From Chloroflexota bacterium (GTDB taxonomy: Bacteria; Chloroflexota; Dehalococcoidia; Lucifugimonadales; UBA2962), in assembly GCA_002699485.1 (NCBI GenBank), contig PAAV01000014.1, positions 39,305 to 103,304 on the forward strand: a stretch of DNA of 64,000 nucleotides, in the 5' to 3' direction. The position numbers and the translations under genes are program-made. The notes beneath the pieces are model-generated. The model had not been told where the DNA came from. It saw only the letters and a list, made by a program, of their open reading frames with translations, and did not search any database. This document shows, piece after piece, positions 36,404 through 45,809 of the stretch (its first letter is position 1; each line of letters begins with the position of its first letter).

Positions 36404-37828
36404 ATGAAATCAAAAAATGTTTTAGATATTAAATCTGCTGTCAAAGAGTCAATTTCAAAAGCAAATTTAGAGGGATCTTGTTTACTTGTTGCAGTTTCGG
36501 GTGGCCAGGATTCTTTAGCCTTACTTCATGTGCTTTATTCTCTGCAACAGGAATTGTCCATAGATTTGGTGGTTGCTCATCTGAATCATAATCTCAGAGG
36601 AATGGAATCTAAATTGGATTCAGAATTTGTGTCAGAGTTAGCCAGTAAATTACAAATTCCGTGTGTACTTGGAAGTTCTGATGTTCAATCAATAAAAGAT
36701 AACAAGAAGTTGTCATTGGAAGAGGCGGCAAGAGAGGTGCGGTATGAATTTCTGTCAAATAAGCTAATTGAGAACGCGGCAGATGCTGTTGCAATAGGAC
36801 ATACATTCACAGATCAGTCAGAGACCATTCTTTTCAATGCACTAAGAGGATCTGGATTAAAAGGAATATCTGGAATGAAAGAGATGTCATTTATGTCAAC
36901 TCATGGTGTAAGCGTCCCAATATTTCGTCCATTTCTGAATGTAACTCGAGATCAGACTTATGAATATTGCATAAACAATGATTTGAAGCCCAGGCATGAT
37001 TCATCTAATGACCAGGAAAGTTTTACTCGAAATAGAATCCGGAAACAACTTATCCCTGCGTTGAAAGAGTTCAACAAAAATGTAGAAGAGTCTCTAATTC
37101 GCCTTGCATCGAATGCATCAGAAGCGAATGATTTTATTCAATCTTGTGCAAAAGAGATTTATGGCCAGCATGTAACTTTTTATAAAGAAAAAGTTGTAAT
37201 AAATAATGATGTAATCGAACTTCATCCTGCTCTGAGAAGTGGTTTAATCTTACAAGCCTTAGAAGAGCTAAATCACGGATTAAAAAACATACGGCAGATA
37301 CATGTTAGGGAAATAGTGAATTTAATGCTTGGAGGCACAGGCAAGTTAATTAATCTACCAAATGGAATCGAAGCTTATACAGAAAAAGATGCGACGATTC
37401 TGTCGTTTAAAAAAAATAAATCGGTAATTAGTATTGATGGCGAATATATGATGAAAATCCCAGGAATAACAGATATTCCTGGTTGGCGAATAAATTCATC
37501 TTTTGAAAACACTATAGATTCAAATTTTTCAAATAAAGACCATACAACCGTTAAGGTGGATAAACGATTAGCTGGTAATCCTATTTGGGTACGAGGCTGG
37601 CAAAATGGAGATAGAATGCAACCACTAGGGATGGAAGGCACAAAGAAAGTGCAAGATATATTCGTCGATCATAAGATTCCTAAGATTCAGCGTCAATCAA
37701 TGCCAGTGATATGCTCGGTCAAAGGTATAATCTGGGTGGCAGGATGTGGAATATCAGATTGGGCTAAGGTGATTGATACCGATAGTCCTGCTTTAACATT
37801 AGCCGCAACGGAAATTTCTATTAAATAA
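36404..37828 (+). CDS. tilS: tRNA(Ile)-lysidine synthetase
   Basis: 474 residues. The PP-loop SGGQDS is near residue 30, HLNHNLRG and AIGHTFTDQSETILFNALRGSGLKG are the catalytic family motifs, and the C-terminal TilS domains include GDRMQPLGMEGTKKVQDIFVD. It converts cytidine 34 of tRNA-Ile(CAU) to lysidine, allowing AUA decoding. It starts 19 bp after the CNNM gene and overlaps the convergent nicotinate PRTase gene by 8 bp. Confidence 0.95.
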   Translation: MKSKNVLDIKSAVKESISKANLEGSCLLVAVSGGQDSLALLHVLYSLQQELSIDLVVAHLNHNLRGMESKLDSEFVSELASKLQIPCVLGSSDVQSIKDNKKLSLEEAAREVRYEFLSNKLIENAADAVAIGHTFTDQSETILFNALRGSGLKGISGMKEMSFMSTHGVSVPIFRPFLNVTRDQTYEYCINNDLKPRHDSSNDQESFTRNRIRKQLIPALKEFNKNVEESLIRLASNASEANDFIQSCAKEIYGQHVTFYKEKVVINNDVIELHPALRSGLILQALEELNHGLKNIRQIHVREIVNLMLGGTGKLINLPNGIEAYTEKDATILSFKKNKSVISIDGEYMMKIPGITDIPGWRINSSFENTIDSNFSNKDHTTVKVDKRLAGNPIWVRGWQNGDRMQPLGMEGTKKVQDIFVDHKIPKIQRQSMPVICSVKGIIWVAGCGISDWAKVIDTDSPALTLAATEISIK

Positions 37829-38819
37829 TTCTATCGAGTCGAGTATTTTGTGTTATACCAGGAATTTTTCCTCGTCTTGCCACAGGACGTCCATCAATTT
37901 CATGTATATCTGCATTGAATGGGTTTGAATTTGCGCTTGCAATATATGATCCAACTCCAAAACTTTGAATTGGCGTTTTGGCATCAACAAAACCTTTAAT
38001 TTTTGCAGGAGTTAATCCTCCGGAAATTGAAATGTCTACGTGTTGAAATCCTGCAAGATCCAGTCGAGCACGAATCTCCTGCACTAAGTTAATGCTTACT
38101 CCACCTCTTTCCTGTGTTGTATCTATTCTTACCCCTCGCAAACGATCTTTAAGGGCTCTTGCAGTAGCAATTGCCTCTTCTCCTTCGTCCCGATGTGTAT
38201 CTACTAAGGCTATTCTGGGTACATCTTGTGGGGTGTGTTTGTCAAAAGCCTGTAAAGCTCGCACGGTATCCCCCATAATCAAAGATAATGGGTGAGACAT
38301 AATTGCAATAGGAGTCACTCCGGAAAGTCTGGCGCCAAGAATAGTGGAACACGACACACATCCACCTATTATTGATGCATAATCCATTATGGCGGAGACA
38401 TTAGGATGCACGCTTTTAGCCCCGATTGAATAAACCGGAGTGCCATCTGCTGCATCGACGCACTCTTTAGCAGCAGTAGCCCACCCGGTTGATGACGACA
38501 AAATACCGCTGATAGCAGTTTCATAAAGCCCAATAGATCCATAAGGCGATTTGACTCTAAGAGCTACTTCTCCTGCATCGACTGAATTTCCCTCTTCAAT
38601 TGCCCAAACTTCACTTCCAGCTTCGGGAAGAATCTTTTCAAGCAGGGTTTTAACCTCACGCAAACCACATAAAACCCCAAAAGATGAGGGAGAAAATTCC
38701 ATCACAACTACAGGATTAATTCCTTCACCACGTAAAATCTGAGTGGTTTTTTGCAATGAGTTATCGGACGTATCACCGATCATCGTTGGGCGTTTAATAT
38801 CAAATTCTGGATTAGCCAT
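37821..38819 (-). CDS. Nicotinate phosphoribosyltransferase, short form
   Basis: 332 residues. AIEEGNSVDAGEVALRVKSPYGSI (about 75-98), SIGAKSVHPN, VDTHRDEGEEAIATA and VDISISGGLTPAKIKGF (the phosphate-binding barrel end) show the type II PRTase barrel. The family forms NaMN from nicotinate and PRPP in NAD salvage. A link with the lar genes is possible only in that both draw on nicotinate dinucleotides. The gene is last in the minus-strand run headed by purF, after a 171-bp gap. AGGAG precedes the start. Confidence 0.88.
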   Translation of the reverse strand: MANPEFDIKRPTMIGDTSDNSLQKTTQILRGEGINPVVVMEFSPSSFGVLCGLREVKTLLEKILPEAGSEVWAIEEGNSVDAGEVALRVKSPYGSIGLYETAISGILSSSTGWATAAKECVDAADGTPVYSIGAKSVHPNVSAIMDYASIIGGCVSCSTILGARLSGVTPIAIMSHPLSLIMGDTVRALQAFDKHTPQDVPRIALVDTHRDEGEEAIATARALKDRLRGVRIDTTQERGGVSINLVQEIRARLDLAGFQHVDISISGGLTPAKIKGFVDAKTPIQSFGVGSYIASANSNPFNADIHEIDGRPVARRGKIPGITQNTRLDRII

Positions 38820-38990
38820 ATTTACTCCTAACCTAAAACCTGAGGATCTCTGCTAATAAAATAAAGATTTGTTTTACCATAGGATATTCTATTCTATTTG
38901 GGATATAAACTTAAGCTTACTGTATTTTGAATTAATAACTTATCCTGTACACAGAGTTAATTATCAGAATTCACACCACTGAAGGCATTT

Positions 38991-39740
38991 TTACTGTCTA
39001 CTGAATCTTAACTTAGATTTGGCTGATCTAAGACCGCCAAATTTTAGTCTAGCTAAACCACATAAGTCATAGAGAGCGGTGCTTAAGACTTTTACGCGGG
39101 TATCTGGATCGTCTGACCATCTGACAGGTACTTCTTTGATACGATAGTCACATTTGTCTGCAATGACCAGTAATTCAGTATCGAAAAACCAACCAGAGTC
39201 TTTGATCAAAGGCACTATATGATCAGCTGCAGATCTGCTTATTGCCTTAAATCCACATTGGGCGTCATTAAAATTCACAGAAAATACCAACTGGATGATT
39301 TTATTGTATGCCCTAGATGTGATTTCTCGTTTTCTTGATCTGCCTTCCACTATCGACCCTTTAATTAATCTTGAACCTATAGCTAAGTCATAACTGTTTT
39401 TTGAAATGGAATCCAATAAGGGTCTGATATCATCTAATTGAGTTGATAAATCGATATCCATATATGCGACTATATCGGATTGAGAAGATGTCCAGCATTG
39501 CTTCAATGCCCTTCCACGACCTTTCTGAGCAATCCTCACATAGTTAACTCGATCAAACTTAGTTGATAAAATTTTGGATATATCAGCGGTTTTATCGGTA
39601 GAACCATTGTCAGCTATCGTTATTTGCCAAGCATAGTCCTCAAAGTGTGCTTCAAGAAAATTATGAATTGCATAAACAGATGCAGAAATAATTTTTTCTT
39701 CATTTAATACGGGCAATATAAATTCGACTGAGTGGCTCAT
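38991..39740 (-). CDS. Glycosyltransferase family 2, dolichyl/polyprenyl-phosphate sugar transferase-like
   Basis: 249 residues. FILPVLNEEKIISASVYAI, ADNGSTDKTADI, YMDIDLSTQLDDIRPLL (metal-binding DxD-like) and IGSRLIKGS with NDAQCGFKAI define a GT-A enzyme. It is closest to polyprenyl-phosphate glucosyl/mannosyl transferases. There is no C-terminal membrane pair, unlike GtrB types. It lies 29 bp after purH, although no functional tie to purines is apparent. Confidence 0.88.
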   Translation of the reverse strand: MSHSVEFILPVLNEEKIISASVYAIHNFLEAHFEDYAWQITIADNGSTDKTADISKILSTKFDRVNYVRIAQKGRGRALKQCWTSSQSDIVAYMDIDLSTQLDDIRPLLDSISKNSYDLAIGSRLIKGSIVEGRSRKREITSRAYNKIIQLVFSVNFNDAQCGFKAISRSAADHIVPLIKDSGWFFDTELLVIADKCDYRIKEVPVRWSDDPDTRVKVLSTALYDLCGLARLKFGGLRSAKSKLRFSRQ

Positions 39741-39769
39741 TGTTTTAATATTAATAAAGTTATGTAAAT

Positions 39770-41299
39770 TTAATGTTTGAAATGGCGCATATGGGTAAAC
39801 ACCATTGATAAACCTAGTTTATTAGCTGTTTCAATTGTTTCGTCATCTCTAATAGATCCTCCAGGCTGGATAAAAGCCAAAACTCCAGCCTTAGAAGCTA
39901 GTTCAATATTATCCGCAAAGGGAAAAAACGCATCCGAAGCCAACACACTTCCTTGTGAAGAATTACCAGCAGCCCGTACTGCTAAGTGAATAGAATTTAA
40001 GCGATTTGGCTGACCTGACCCCATTCCTAACAACTGATTATTTTTAGCCAAAACAATGGCATTCGATTTTACGTGTTTTACGGTGGTCCAAGCAAAGGCA
40101 AGATCATCCATCTGGTCTTTTGTTGGAGGTTTTTTAGTCACCACGGTCCATGAGTTACGATCGGCTCGTTGTACGTCAATGTCTTGTATTAAAGCCCCAC
40201 CCGATATGTTTCTGATTTCTACTTGGCCAGTTGGACTTGGATTTTTCCCAACCTCTAAAATTCTCAAATTCTTTCTTTTACCTAATAAATCTAAAGCTTC
40301 CTGATCGAAACCAGGAGCAACAATCACTTCGTAAAACACTGATTTAAAGGCTTTTGCTGTTTCAAGATTAACTTTTCGATTGAAACCTAATATGCCTCCA
40401 TATGCCGATACGGGATCACCCTCAAATGCAAGCTTGTATGCTACAGCCTGATCTTTATTTACAGCCAATCCACATGGGTTGTTATGCTTAACTACCACTG
40501 CAGCGGTTTCATCGAAGTCAGATACGATGTTCCATGCAGCATCAGCATCTAATATGTTATTAAAAGAAAGATCTTTACCATGTAGCTTGCTTGCGTTTGC
40601 TATGCCTGTGGAAGATTTAGGATACCTATACAATGATGCTGATTGATGAGGGTTTTCACCGTATCTCAGAGTAGAGACCTTATCGAGGTTATTGGCAAAT
40701 GATTCTAATGAAAAAGTATGATTTTCATTAAGGTAATTGCTAATAATAGAATCATATTCTGACACGTGTTTGAAAGCTTTGTGCGCTAGATATTTTCGAT
40801 AATTGAAGTCAATTCCTTTTAAGCCATTCTCTGCAATAGTACCTGCGACTTTATCGTAGTCTTTTGGATCGACAATCACAATTACATCCTTGAAGTTTTT
40901 AGCAGCAGCTCTTAGCATCGAAGGACCACCTATATCAATATTTTCTAATGCGTTGTCTAGTGTGCATTTTGGGTTAGATATTGTCTGTGAGAACGGGTAT
41001 AAATTTACGGCTACCAAATCAATTGTGGATATCGCGTGATCGGATAATTGAGCTATATCATTTTCATCATTGCGCCTGGCTAGAATCCCTCCATAAATTT
41101 TTGGATGGAGAGTTTTTACCCGACCGTCAAGAATTTCTGGAAAGTCAGTTACTTCTTTTACAGCGGTTACTTTAATATTTGAGTCTGATAATTGTTTATA
41201 AGTCCCGCCCGTGCTTATAATCTCCAGTCCGGAGTCGGATAGGCTTTTGCCTAACTCAATTACTCCAGTTTTGTCATATACACTTAATATAGCTTTCAT
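39770..41299 (-). CDS. purH: Bifunctional AICAR transformylase/IMP cyclohydrolase
   Basis: 509 residues. The N-terminal MGS-like IMP cyclohydrolase domain has SVYDKTGVIELG, STGGTYK and DGRVKTLHPKIYGGIL. The transformylase domain has STLRYGENPHQSASLYR, VVVKHNNPCG and SDAFFPFADNIELA. It catalyses the last two steps of IMP synthesis. It starts 4 bp after the purM stop in the operon purF-purM-purH. Confidence 0.97.
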   Translation of the reverse strand: MKAILSVYDKTGVIELGKSLSDSGLEIISTGGTYKQLSDSNIKVTAVKEVTDFPEILDGRVKTLHPKIYGGILARRNDENDIAQLSDHAISTIDLVAVNLYPFSQTISNPKCTLDNALENIDIGGPSMLRAAAKNFKDVIVIVDPKDYDKVAGTIAENGLKGIDFNYRKYLAHKAFKHVSEYDSIISNYLNENHTFSLESFANNLDKVSTLRYGENPHQSASLYRYPKSSTGIANASKLHGKDLSFNNILDADAAWNIVSDFDETAAVVVKHNNPCGLAVNKDQAVAYKLAFEGDPVSAYGGILGFNRKVNLETAKAFKSVFYEVIVAPGFDQEALDLLGKRKNLRILEVGKNPSPTGQVEIRNISGGALIQDIDVQRADRNSWTVVTKKPPTKDQMDDLAFAWTTVKHVKSNAIVLAKNNQLLGMGSGQPNRLNSIHLAVRAAGNSSQGSVLASDAFFPFADNIELASKAGVLAFIQPGGSIRDDETIETANKLGLSMVFTHMRHFKH

Positions 41300-41303
41300 A
41301 TAG

Positions 41304-42323
41304 TTAAATTAATATCTCTGATTCTGTACTTGCTATAGTTTCTCCCACCAATTTTGAATTTGGGATTGATTCAAGAATGTAATCTACATTGCTCGAATCG
41401 CATATTGCAATCATTCCTAGACCCATGTTAAAAACACGATTCATTTCGATAAAAGATACATTTCCCTCTGATTTAATCAAATCAAAGATGACAGGTACAT
41501 CCCAAGACTGTTGATCGAATTTGGCACCGATTCCTTTAGGTAAAGCTCTTGGCATGTTTTCTATCAATCCGCCCCCGGTTATATGAGCTAGAGACTTTAC
41601 TTTACCTCTTATAAGATCAGTTTCTTTCACATATGAACGGTGAGGCTCTGATATTTCCTCAGCCAAGGTGCGCCCCAAAGTATCAGAGTATTTACTTAGT
41701 ATTGTATGATCATTTTCAATATCAAATACCTTTCTAATTAATGAGAAACCGTTGGTATGTATACCGCTTGATGGGATACCAACAAGAGAATCGCCAGCAT
41801 TAATTGCATTTGGGTTCAGTAATTCATCTTCTTCTGCAACCCCTACGACGAATCCCGCCATATCAAAATCATCATCATCGTATATCCCAGGCATTTCAGC
41901 TGTTTCACCGCCGATTAGAGCGCAACCGGCGTCTTCACATGCAAGATTCATTCCGGATACCAGCTGGTTGATGATGGTCTGATCGATTTTTCCAATTGCA
42001 ATATAGTCTAAAAAGAATATCGGCGTCGCACCACTGACAATTACATCATTAAGACATGCATTTACAAGGTCAATTCCTAAATTCTTATAATTGCCAGTTA
42101 ATTTCCCTAGAAGTAATTTTGTACCAACACCGTCAGTACTTGATACCAGGACAGGATTTGTATAACTAGCTAGTTTATATAAACCGCCAAAACCTCCTAT
42201 CCCAGATAAAACTTCCTTTCCATGTGACGATTTTGCTATATTAGCAAGAGAAATTTTTATTTGTTCAGCGGAGTTACGATCTACTCCAGCAAGTTTATAT
42301 TTATCTACAGGGTGTTTACTCAA
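41304..42323 (-). CDS. purM: Phosphoribosylformylglycinamidine cyclo-ligase
   Basis: 339 residues. GGFGGLYKLASYTNPVLVSS, GVGTKLLLG, GIDLVNACLNDVIVSGATPI, IGGETAEMPGIY and the AHITGGGLIENMPRALP block are diagnostic. AIR synthetase closes the imidazole ring with ATP. It sits 24 bp after purF. The next step in many operons, purN, is not here. Confidence 0.97.
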   Translation of the reverse strand: MSKHPVDKYKLAGVDRNSAEQIKISLANIAKSSHGKEVLSGIGGFGGLYKLASYTNPVLVSSTDGVGTKLLLGKLTGNYKNLGIDLVNACLNDVIVSGATPIFFLDYIAIGKIDQTIINQLVSGMNLACEDAGCALIGGETAEMPGIYDDDDFDMAGFVVGVAEEDELLNPNAINAGDSLVGIPSSGIHTNGFSLIRKVFDIENDHTILSKYSDTLGRTLAEEISEPHRSYVKETDLIRGKVKSLAHITGGGLIENMPRALPKGIGAKFDQQSWDVPVIFDLIKSEGNVSFIEMNRVFNMGLGMIAICDSSNVDYILESIPNSKLVGETIASTESEILI

Positions 42324-42347
42324 TTTAACCTATATTCATAGTTTGAT

Positions 42348-43778
42348 TTAAAATTCGAGAGCAAGTTTGTCCATTTCAAGCTGGACAGGTATAGGGTGAT
42401 TGCCACTAAAGCAACCTAGGCATACTTTGTCTTTTGGAATATTAACTGAATCCAATAAGTTTTCTATGTCAAGATATCCGAGGGAATCCGCGCCAATAAA
42501 TTCTCTTATTTCCTCCACGGATTTATTAGCAGCAATAAGCTCTCGTTTTGATGCCAAGTCAACGCCTAGGTGGCATGGCCATTTTATCGGAGGGGCACAT
42601 ATCCTTAAATGGATTTCCTTGGCACCACCGCTTTTTAACAGATTAACAACATGTGGAGTAGTAGTACCTCTCACAATTGAATCATCAACAACGACAAGTC
42701 TCTTGTTTTTAATAATATCGGGCAGTGGATTCAGTTTTCGCCTAACTCCTAATTCTCGCTGCCTTTGATCAGGTAATATAAAAGTACGCCCTGCGTAACG
42801 ATTTTTGATTACGCCTTCCCCATATGGTATTCCTGAAGCTTTGGAATAGCCCACAGCGGCGGCGGTAGCGCTATCTGGTATCCCGATTACTAGATCTGCT
42901 TCAACGGGGTATTTGCGTGCCAACTCAGCTCCCATTTCCATTCTTTGAGTATAGACAAGTTTTCCATCCAAACTGCTATCAGGTCTAGCAAAATAAATGT
43001 TTTCAAAGATACAAGAAGCAGCTCGGCCATTACTCGGTTTTTGGTAGATTGTCTTTATGCCATCTGAATTTACCATTATGGCTTCCCCTGGCATAACTTC
43101 ACGAATGAATTTAGCCCCGACATGATCGAGAGCACAGGTTTCTGATGCAATTACCCAGCCTTTACCAAGAGAGCCAATGCATAACGGCCTGACACCTAAA
43201 GGATCACGTATAGCCATAACTCCCTCTTTGGTGAGCACAGTCAGAGAATACGCTCCGCTAAGTCGTCTCATCAATGAAGAACATCTTTGACCCCAGTCTG
43301 AACCAGGTAAATATGTGAGCATATGGGCGATGATCTCAGAATCATTTGATGTTTCAAAGTTACAGCCCCAATCAATAAGTTCTCTACGAAGTTCTACAGA
43401 ATTAACAACATTACCGTTGTGTGCAAGAGCAATTTCTCCATTGGGTCCTTTTGATCTGATAGGTTGGGCATTTTTTGAATGACTGCTTCCTGTGGTTGAG
43501 TATCTGGTATGACCAATGGCCGAGTGTCCAGGTAGCAAGGATATTTGATCTTCAGTGAAGCCTTGTGCAACAAGACCCATGGCAGTTTTAATCCTTAGTT
43601 CGGTCCCGTCCCATGAAGCAAAACCTGCGCTTTCCTGTCCTCTATGTTGTAAAGCAAATAACCCAAAAAACGCAATACGAGTTACAGATTCATCAGCGGA
43701 AAATACGCCTACTATTCCGCATTCCTCATGAATACCAGAATCAAAAGTCATATGATTTTTATTTCTACTAGAAGTCAT
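42348..43778 (-). CDS. purF: Amidophosphoribosyltransferase, Fe-S propeptide type
   Basis: 476 residues. The Ntn nucleophile is C20 in EECGIVGVF, exposed after removal of a propeptide. The PRPP motif is RLVVVDDSIVRGTT. Cysteines in ASCIFEN, PIKWPCHLG and KVCLGCFSG match the four ligands of the [4Fe-4S] cluster in the Bacillus-type enzyme. It commits PRPP to purine synthesis. Two starts are possible: Met1 (43778, propeptide 19 residues) or Met10 (43751, propeptide 10, closer to the Bacillus length). Neither has a clear ribosome site, which is relevant because of the structured leader upstream. Confidence 0.96.
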   Translation of the reverse strand: MTSSRNKNHMTFDSGIHEECGIVGVFSADESVTRIAFFGLFALQHRGQESAGFASWDGTELRIKTAMGLVAQGFTEDQISLLPGHSAIGHTRYSTTGSSHSKNAQPIRSKGPNGEIALAHNGNVVNSVELRRELIDWGCNFETSNDSEIIAHMLTYLPGSDWGQRCSSLMRRLSGAYSLTVLTKEGVMAIRDPLGVRPLCIGSLGKGWVIASETCALDHVGAKFIREVMPGEAIMVNSDGIKTIYQKPSNGRAASCIFENIYFARPDSSLDGKLVYTQRMEMGAELARKYPVEADLVIGIPDSATAAAVGYSKASGIPYGEGVIKNRYAGRTFILPDQRQRELGVRRKLNPLPDIIKNKRLVVVDDSIVRGTTTPHVVNLLKSGGAKEIHLRICAPPIKWPCHLGVDLASKRELIAANKSVEEIREFIGADSLGYLDIENLLDSVNIPKDKVCLGCFSGNHPIPVQLEMDKLALEF

Positions 43779-43878
43779 TAGATTGGCTCATTTAAGAAAG
43801 AAATATGTCTTATGTACATCAGTGTTAGAGCCAATACCTCATTGGTGGAAACCTGTAATTGATTATAAGGGCTTATTT
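43779..43878 (-). promoter_or_regulatory. Structured purF leader with mutually exclusive stems (candidate cis-regulatory RNA)
   Basis: The roughly 100-nt leader transcribed on the minus strand can form an outer stem CUUAU/AUAAG (43869-43865 with 43813-43809) and UACA/UGUA inside it (43857-43854 with 43818-43815). A hairpin CCAAU-GAGGU-AUUGG (43845-43831) lies within these. The second hairpin arm is part of AUUGGCUC (43835-43828), which alternatively pairs over 8 bp with GAGCCAAU (43789-43782), 3 nt before the purF AUG. The two pairings exclude each other, as in a riboswitch or attenuator. I could not match it to a known purine, ZTP or THF class. Confidence 0.5.
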
Positions 43879-43884
43879 GATCCT

Positions 43885-43913
43885 ATTCTACGGCTCAAAT
43901 TGTAGAGGGTCAA
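43885..43913 (-). promoter_or_regulatory. Promoter of the purFMH operon
   Basis: On the minus strand, TTGACC (43913-43908), a 17-nt spacer and TAGAAT (43890-43885). The -35 and -10 each match 5/6 of consensus. The start would be near 43878, about 100 nt before purF. Confidence 0.7.
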
Positions 43914-44069
43914 TCATAAAAAAGACAGGCCCGATAATGAAGATTTCTGGCTAGAACTAATTAGATAACTTATGAAACAAGATCGGTTAATTAGCTTTTT
44001 ATTAACTAAAATCAGTGTAGATTTCGTTTTAAACCGTCTATTACGCGGTTCGTGAACCATTTCTCAAAA
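43914..44069. other. Spacer between the divergent purF and rny promoters; no gene seen
   Basis: About 155 bp of AT-rich sequence lie between the two promoters, within a 397-bp gene-free stretch. It holds a GTTAAT/ATTAAC stem (43986-43991 with 44001-44006) and an interrupted palindrome GGTTC-GT-GAACC (44047-44058) 11 bp before the rny -35. No ORF or RNA gene was recognised. The GGTTC palindrome is a candidate operator. Confidence 0.5.
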
Positions 44070-44098
44070 TTGACATGATTTATGGCTAAATATAGAAT
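44070..44098 (+). promoter_or_regulatory. Promoter of rny
   Basis: Perfect TTGACA at 44070-44075, a 17-nt spacer, and TAGAAT at 44093-44098 (5/6). The start would be near 44105. This is the strongest promoter match I found in the window. Confidence 0.8.
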
Positions 44099-44121
44099 CC
44101 CACTCAAGTTTCTGAGCTTCC

Positions 44122-44147
44122 ATCAATCTAAAAATTCTTAGGTTGAT
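44122..44147 (+). other. Leader hairpin in the rny 5' UTR
   Basis: ATCAATCTAA (44122-44131) pairs with TTAGGTTGAT (44138-44147) over 10 positions (one G-U) around a 6-nt loop, 14 nt before a perfect Shine-Dalgarno. It is not followed by a T-run, so it is not a normal terminator. It could be a site for RNase Y self-control. Confidence 0.45.
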
Positions 44148-44175
44148 TTAAAAAGTTAATAAGGAGGTGATGGGC

Positions 44176-45705
44176 GTGTTAAACACGGTTATTACTATCA
44201 TCGCCGTCTTGATTGGATTGGGAGCAGGAGCATTAGTTGGATTTTACTGGAAAAAAATTGTTAATCGAAGGCGATTACATGAAGCGCACGAGGACGCTGA
44301 GCTTTTAAAATCTGAAGCTCATGAGAGTAAAAGAGCCATAATTATTGAGGCTAAAGAAGAGAGTCTTAGGATTCGAACAGCTACTGAATCCGAATTGCGC
44401 GAACAGCGATCTGAGATAAAGGACTCAGAGCGTAGATTAAGTAAAAGAGAAGAACAACTTGATCGTCGAAATCATAATTTAGAAATACGTGAAAAGACAT
44501 GGCATTCAAAAGAAAAGGACTTGGAGTTAGTTAGGAATGAAGTAGATGAAGTTCTAAAAAAGCAACTTGAATTACTTGAAAATCTAGCTGGTATTTCTAA
44601 TCAGGAGGCTGAAAGTCTTTTGCTGGAAAAAGCTTCAGAAGAAATTCAGCATGAAGTTACACGTAGATATAGAGATTATGAGGAACGAATCAGAGAAGAG
44701 GCAGAGGATAAGGCTAAAAGTATAATAGGCCAAGCTATCCATAGACTTGCCTCGGATGTTGTTTCTGAAATGACTATAGCTTCTGTTTCATTGCCATCTG
44801 ATGACATGAAAGGTCGTCTGATTGGACGAGAAGGACGGAATATAAGAGCTATTGAGAAGGCTACCGGAGTAGATTTAATAATAGATGACACTCCAGAACA
44901 GGTGACGCTATCTTGCTTTGATCCAGTTCGGAGAGAAATTGCAAAAATGGCAGTTAGTAAATTAGTTGCCGATGGCAGGATTCATCCCGCTCGTATCGAA
45001 GATATCGTATCTAAGTCTGAGAAAGAGATTTCGGCTAATATTTGGAAGAGCGGTGAGGATGCCGTATTTGAAACAGGCGTTCGTGGCTTACATCCAGAGA
45101 TAGTTAAGTTACTTGGCAAATTAAAATATAGATACAGCTATGGCGAAAATGTACTACTTCATAGCATTGAAGTTGGTAATTTAGCTGCCATGATCGCGTC
45201 CGAATTGGGTGCTAACGTTAAGACAGCAAAAACTGGTGGGTTGCTACATGACCTAGGCAAAGCTCTTAGCCATGAAATTGAGGGTGGCCATGCCAAAATT
45301 GGCGCTGATGTTGCGGCTAAATATAAAGTTTCTAAGGCAATTTGTGATTGTATTGCTGATCATCATGATGATGAACCACGTTCTGTGGAAGGCTTTGTTG
45401 TTGCCGCCGCCGATGCCATTAGTGCTGCTCGGCCGGGCGCCAGAAGCGATACTCTTGAACACTACATAGAGCGGATAGAAGCACTAGAAGATGTAGCCAC
45501 TGGTTTTGAGGGAGTTGAAAAATGTTACGCCATCCAGGCTGGCAGGGAAATTAGAGTATTAGTAAAACCAGATAACGTGGATGATTTAATGGCATCTGAG
45601 TTAGCTAGGAAAATTGCTAACAAGATTGAAGAAACATTAGTTTATCCAGGTCAAATTAAGGTGACGGTAATACGCGAAAGCAGATCGATAGAGTTGGCTC
45701 AGTAA
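44176..45705 (+). CDS. rny: Ribonuclease Y
   Basis: 509 residues from GTG 44176. The choice rests on AAGGAGGTGAT (44161-44171), a full match to the 16S anti-SD. The GTG is 8 nt past AAGGAGG, while the in-frame ATG 44170 lies inside the SD. There is an N-terminal membrane helix (VITIIAVLIGLGAGALVGFYW), a long coiled coil to about 190, a KH domain (KGRLIGREGRNIRAIEKATG), and an HD domain (GGLLHDLGKALSHE, then ADHHDDEP). This is the membrane-bound endoribonuclease of mRNA turnover. Confidence 0.96.
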   Translation: MLNTVITIIAVLIGLGAGALVGFYWKKIVNRRRLHEAHEDAELLKSEAHESKRAIIIEAKEESLRIRTATESELREQRSEIKDSERRLSKREEQLDRRNHNLEIREKTWHSKEKDLELVRNEVDEVLKKQLELLENLAGISNQEAESLLLEKASEEIQHEVTRRYRDYEERIREEAEDKAKSIIGQAIHRLASDVVSEMTIASVSLPSDDMKGRLIGREGRNIRAIEKATGVDLIIDDTPEQVTLSCFDPVRREIAKMAVSKLVADGRIHPARIEDIVSKSEKEISANIWKSGEDAVFETGVRGLHPEIVKLLGKLKYRYSYGENVLLHSIEVGNLAAMIASELGANVKTAKTGGLLHDLGKALSHEIEGGHAKIGADVAAKYKVSKAICDCIADHHDDEPRSVEGFVVAAADAISAARPGARSDTLEHYIERIEALEDVATGFEGVEKCYAIQAGREIRVLVKPDNVDDLMASELARKIANKIEETLVYPGQIKVTVIRESRSIELAQ

Positions 45706-45809
45706 CGCTGCGAAGATAATAAGAGTTTGATACATTAAAACAAGGTTTAATATATTGAATTTCAAATTATATGGTAGTTATGTATTTACTTAGACATGTG
45801 TGAACGTTA

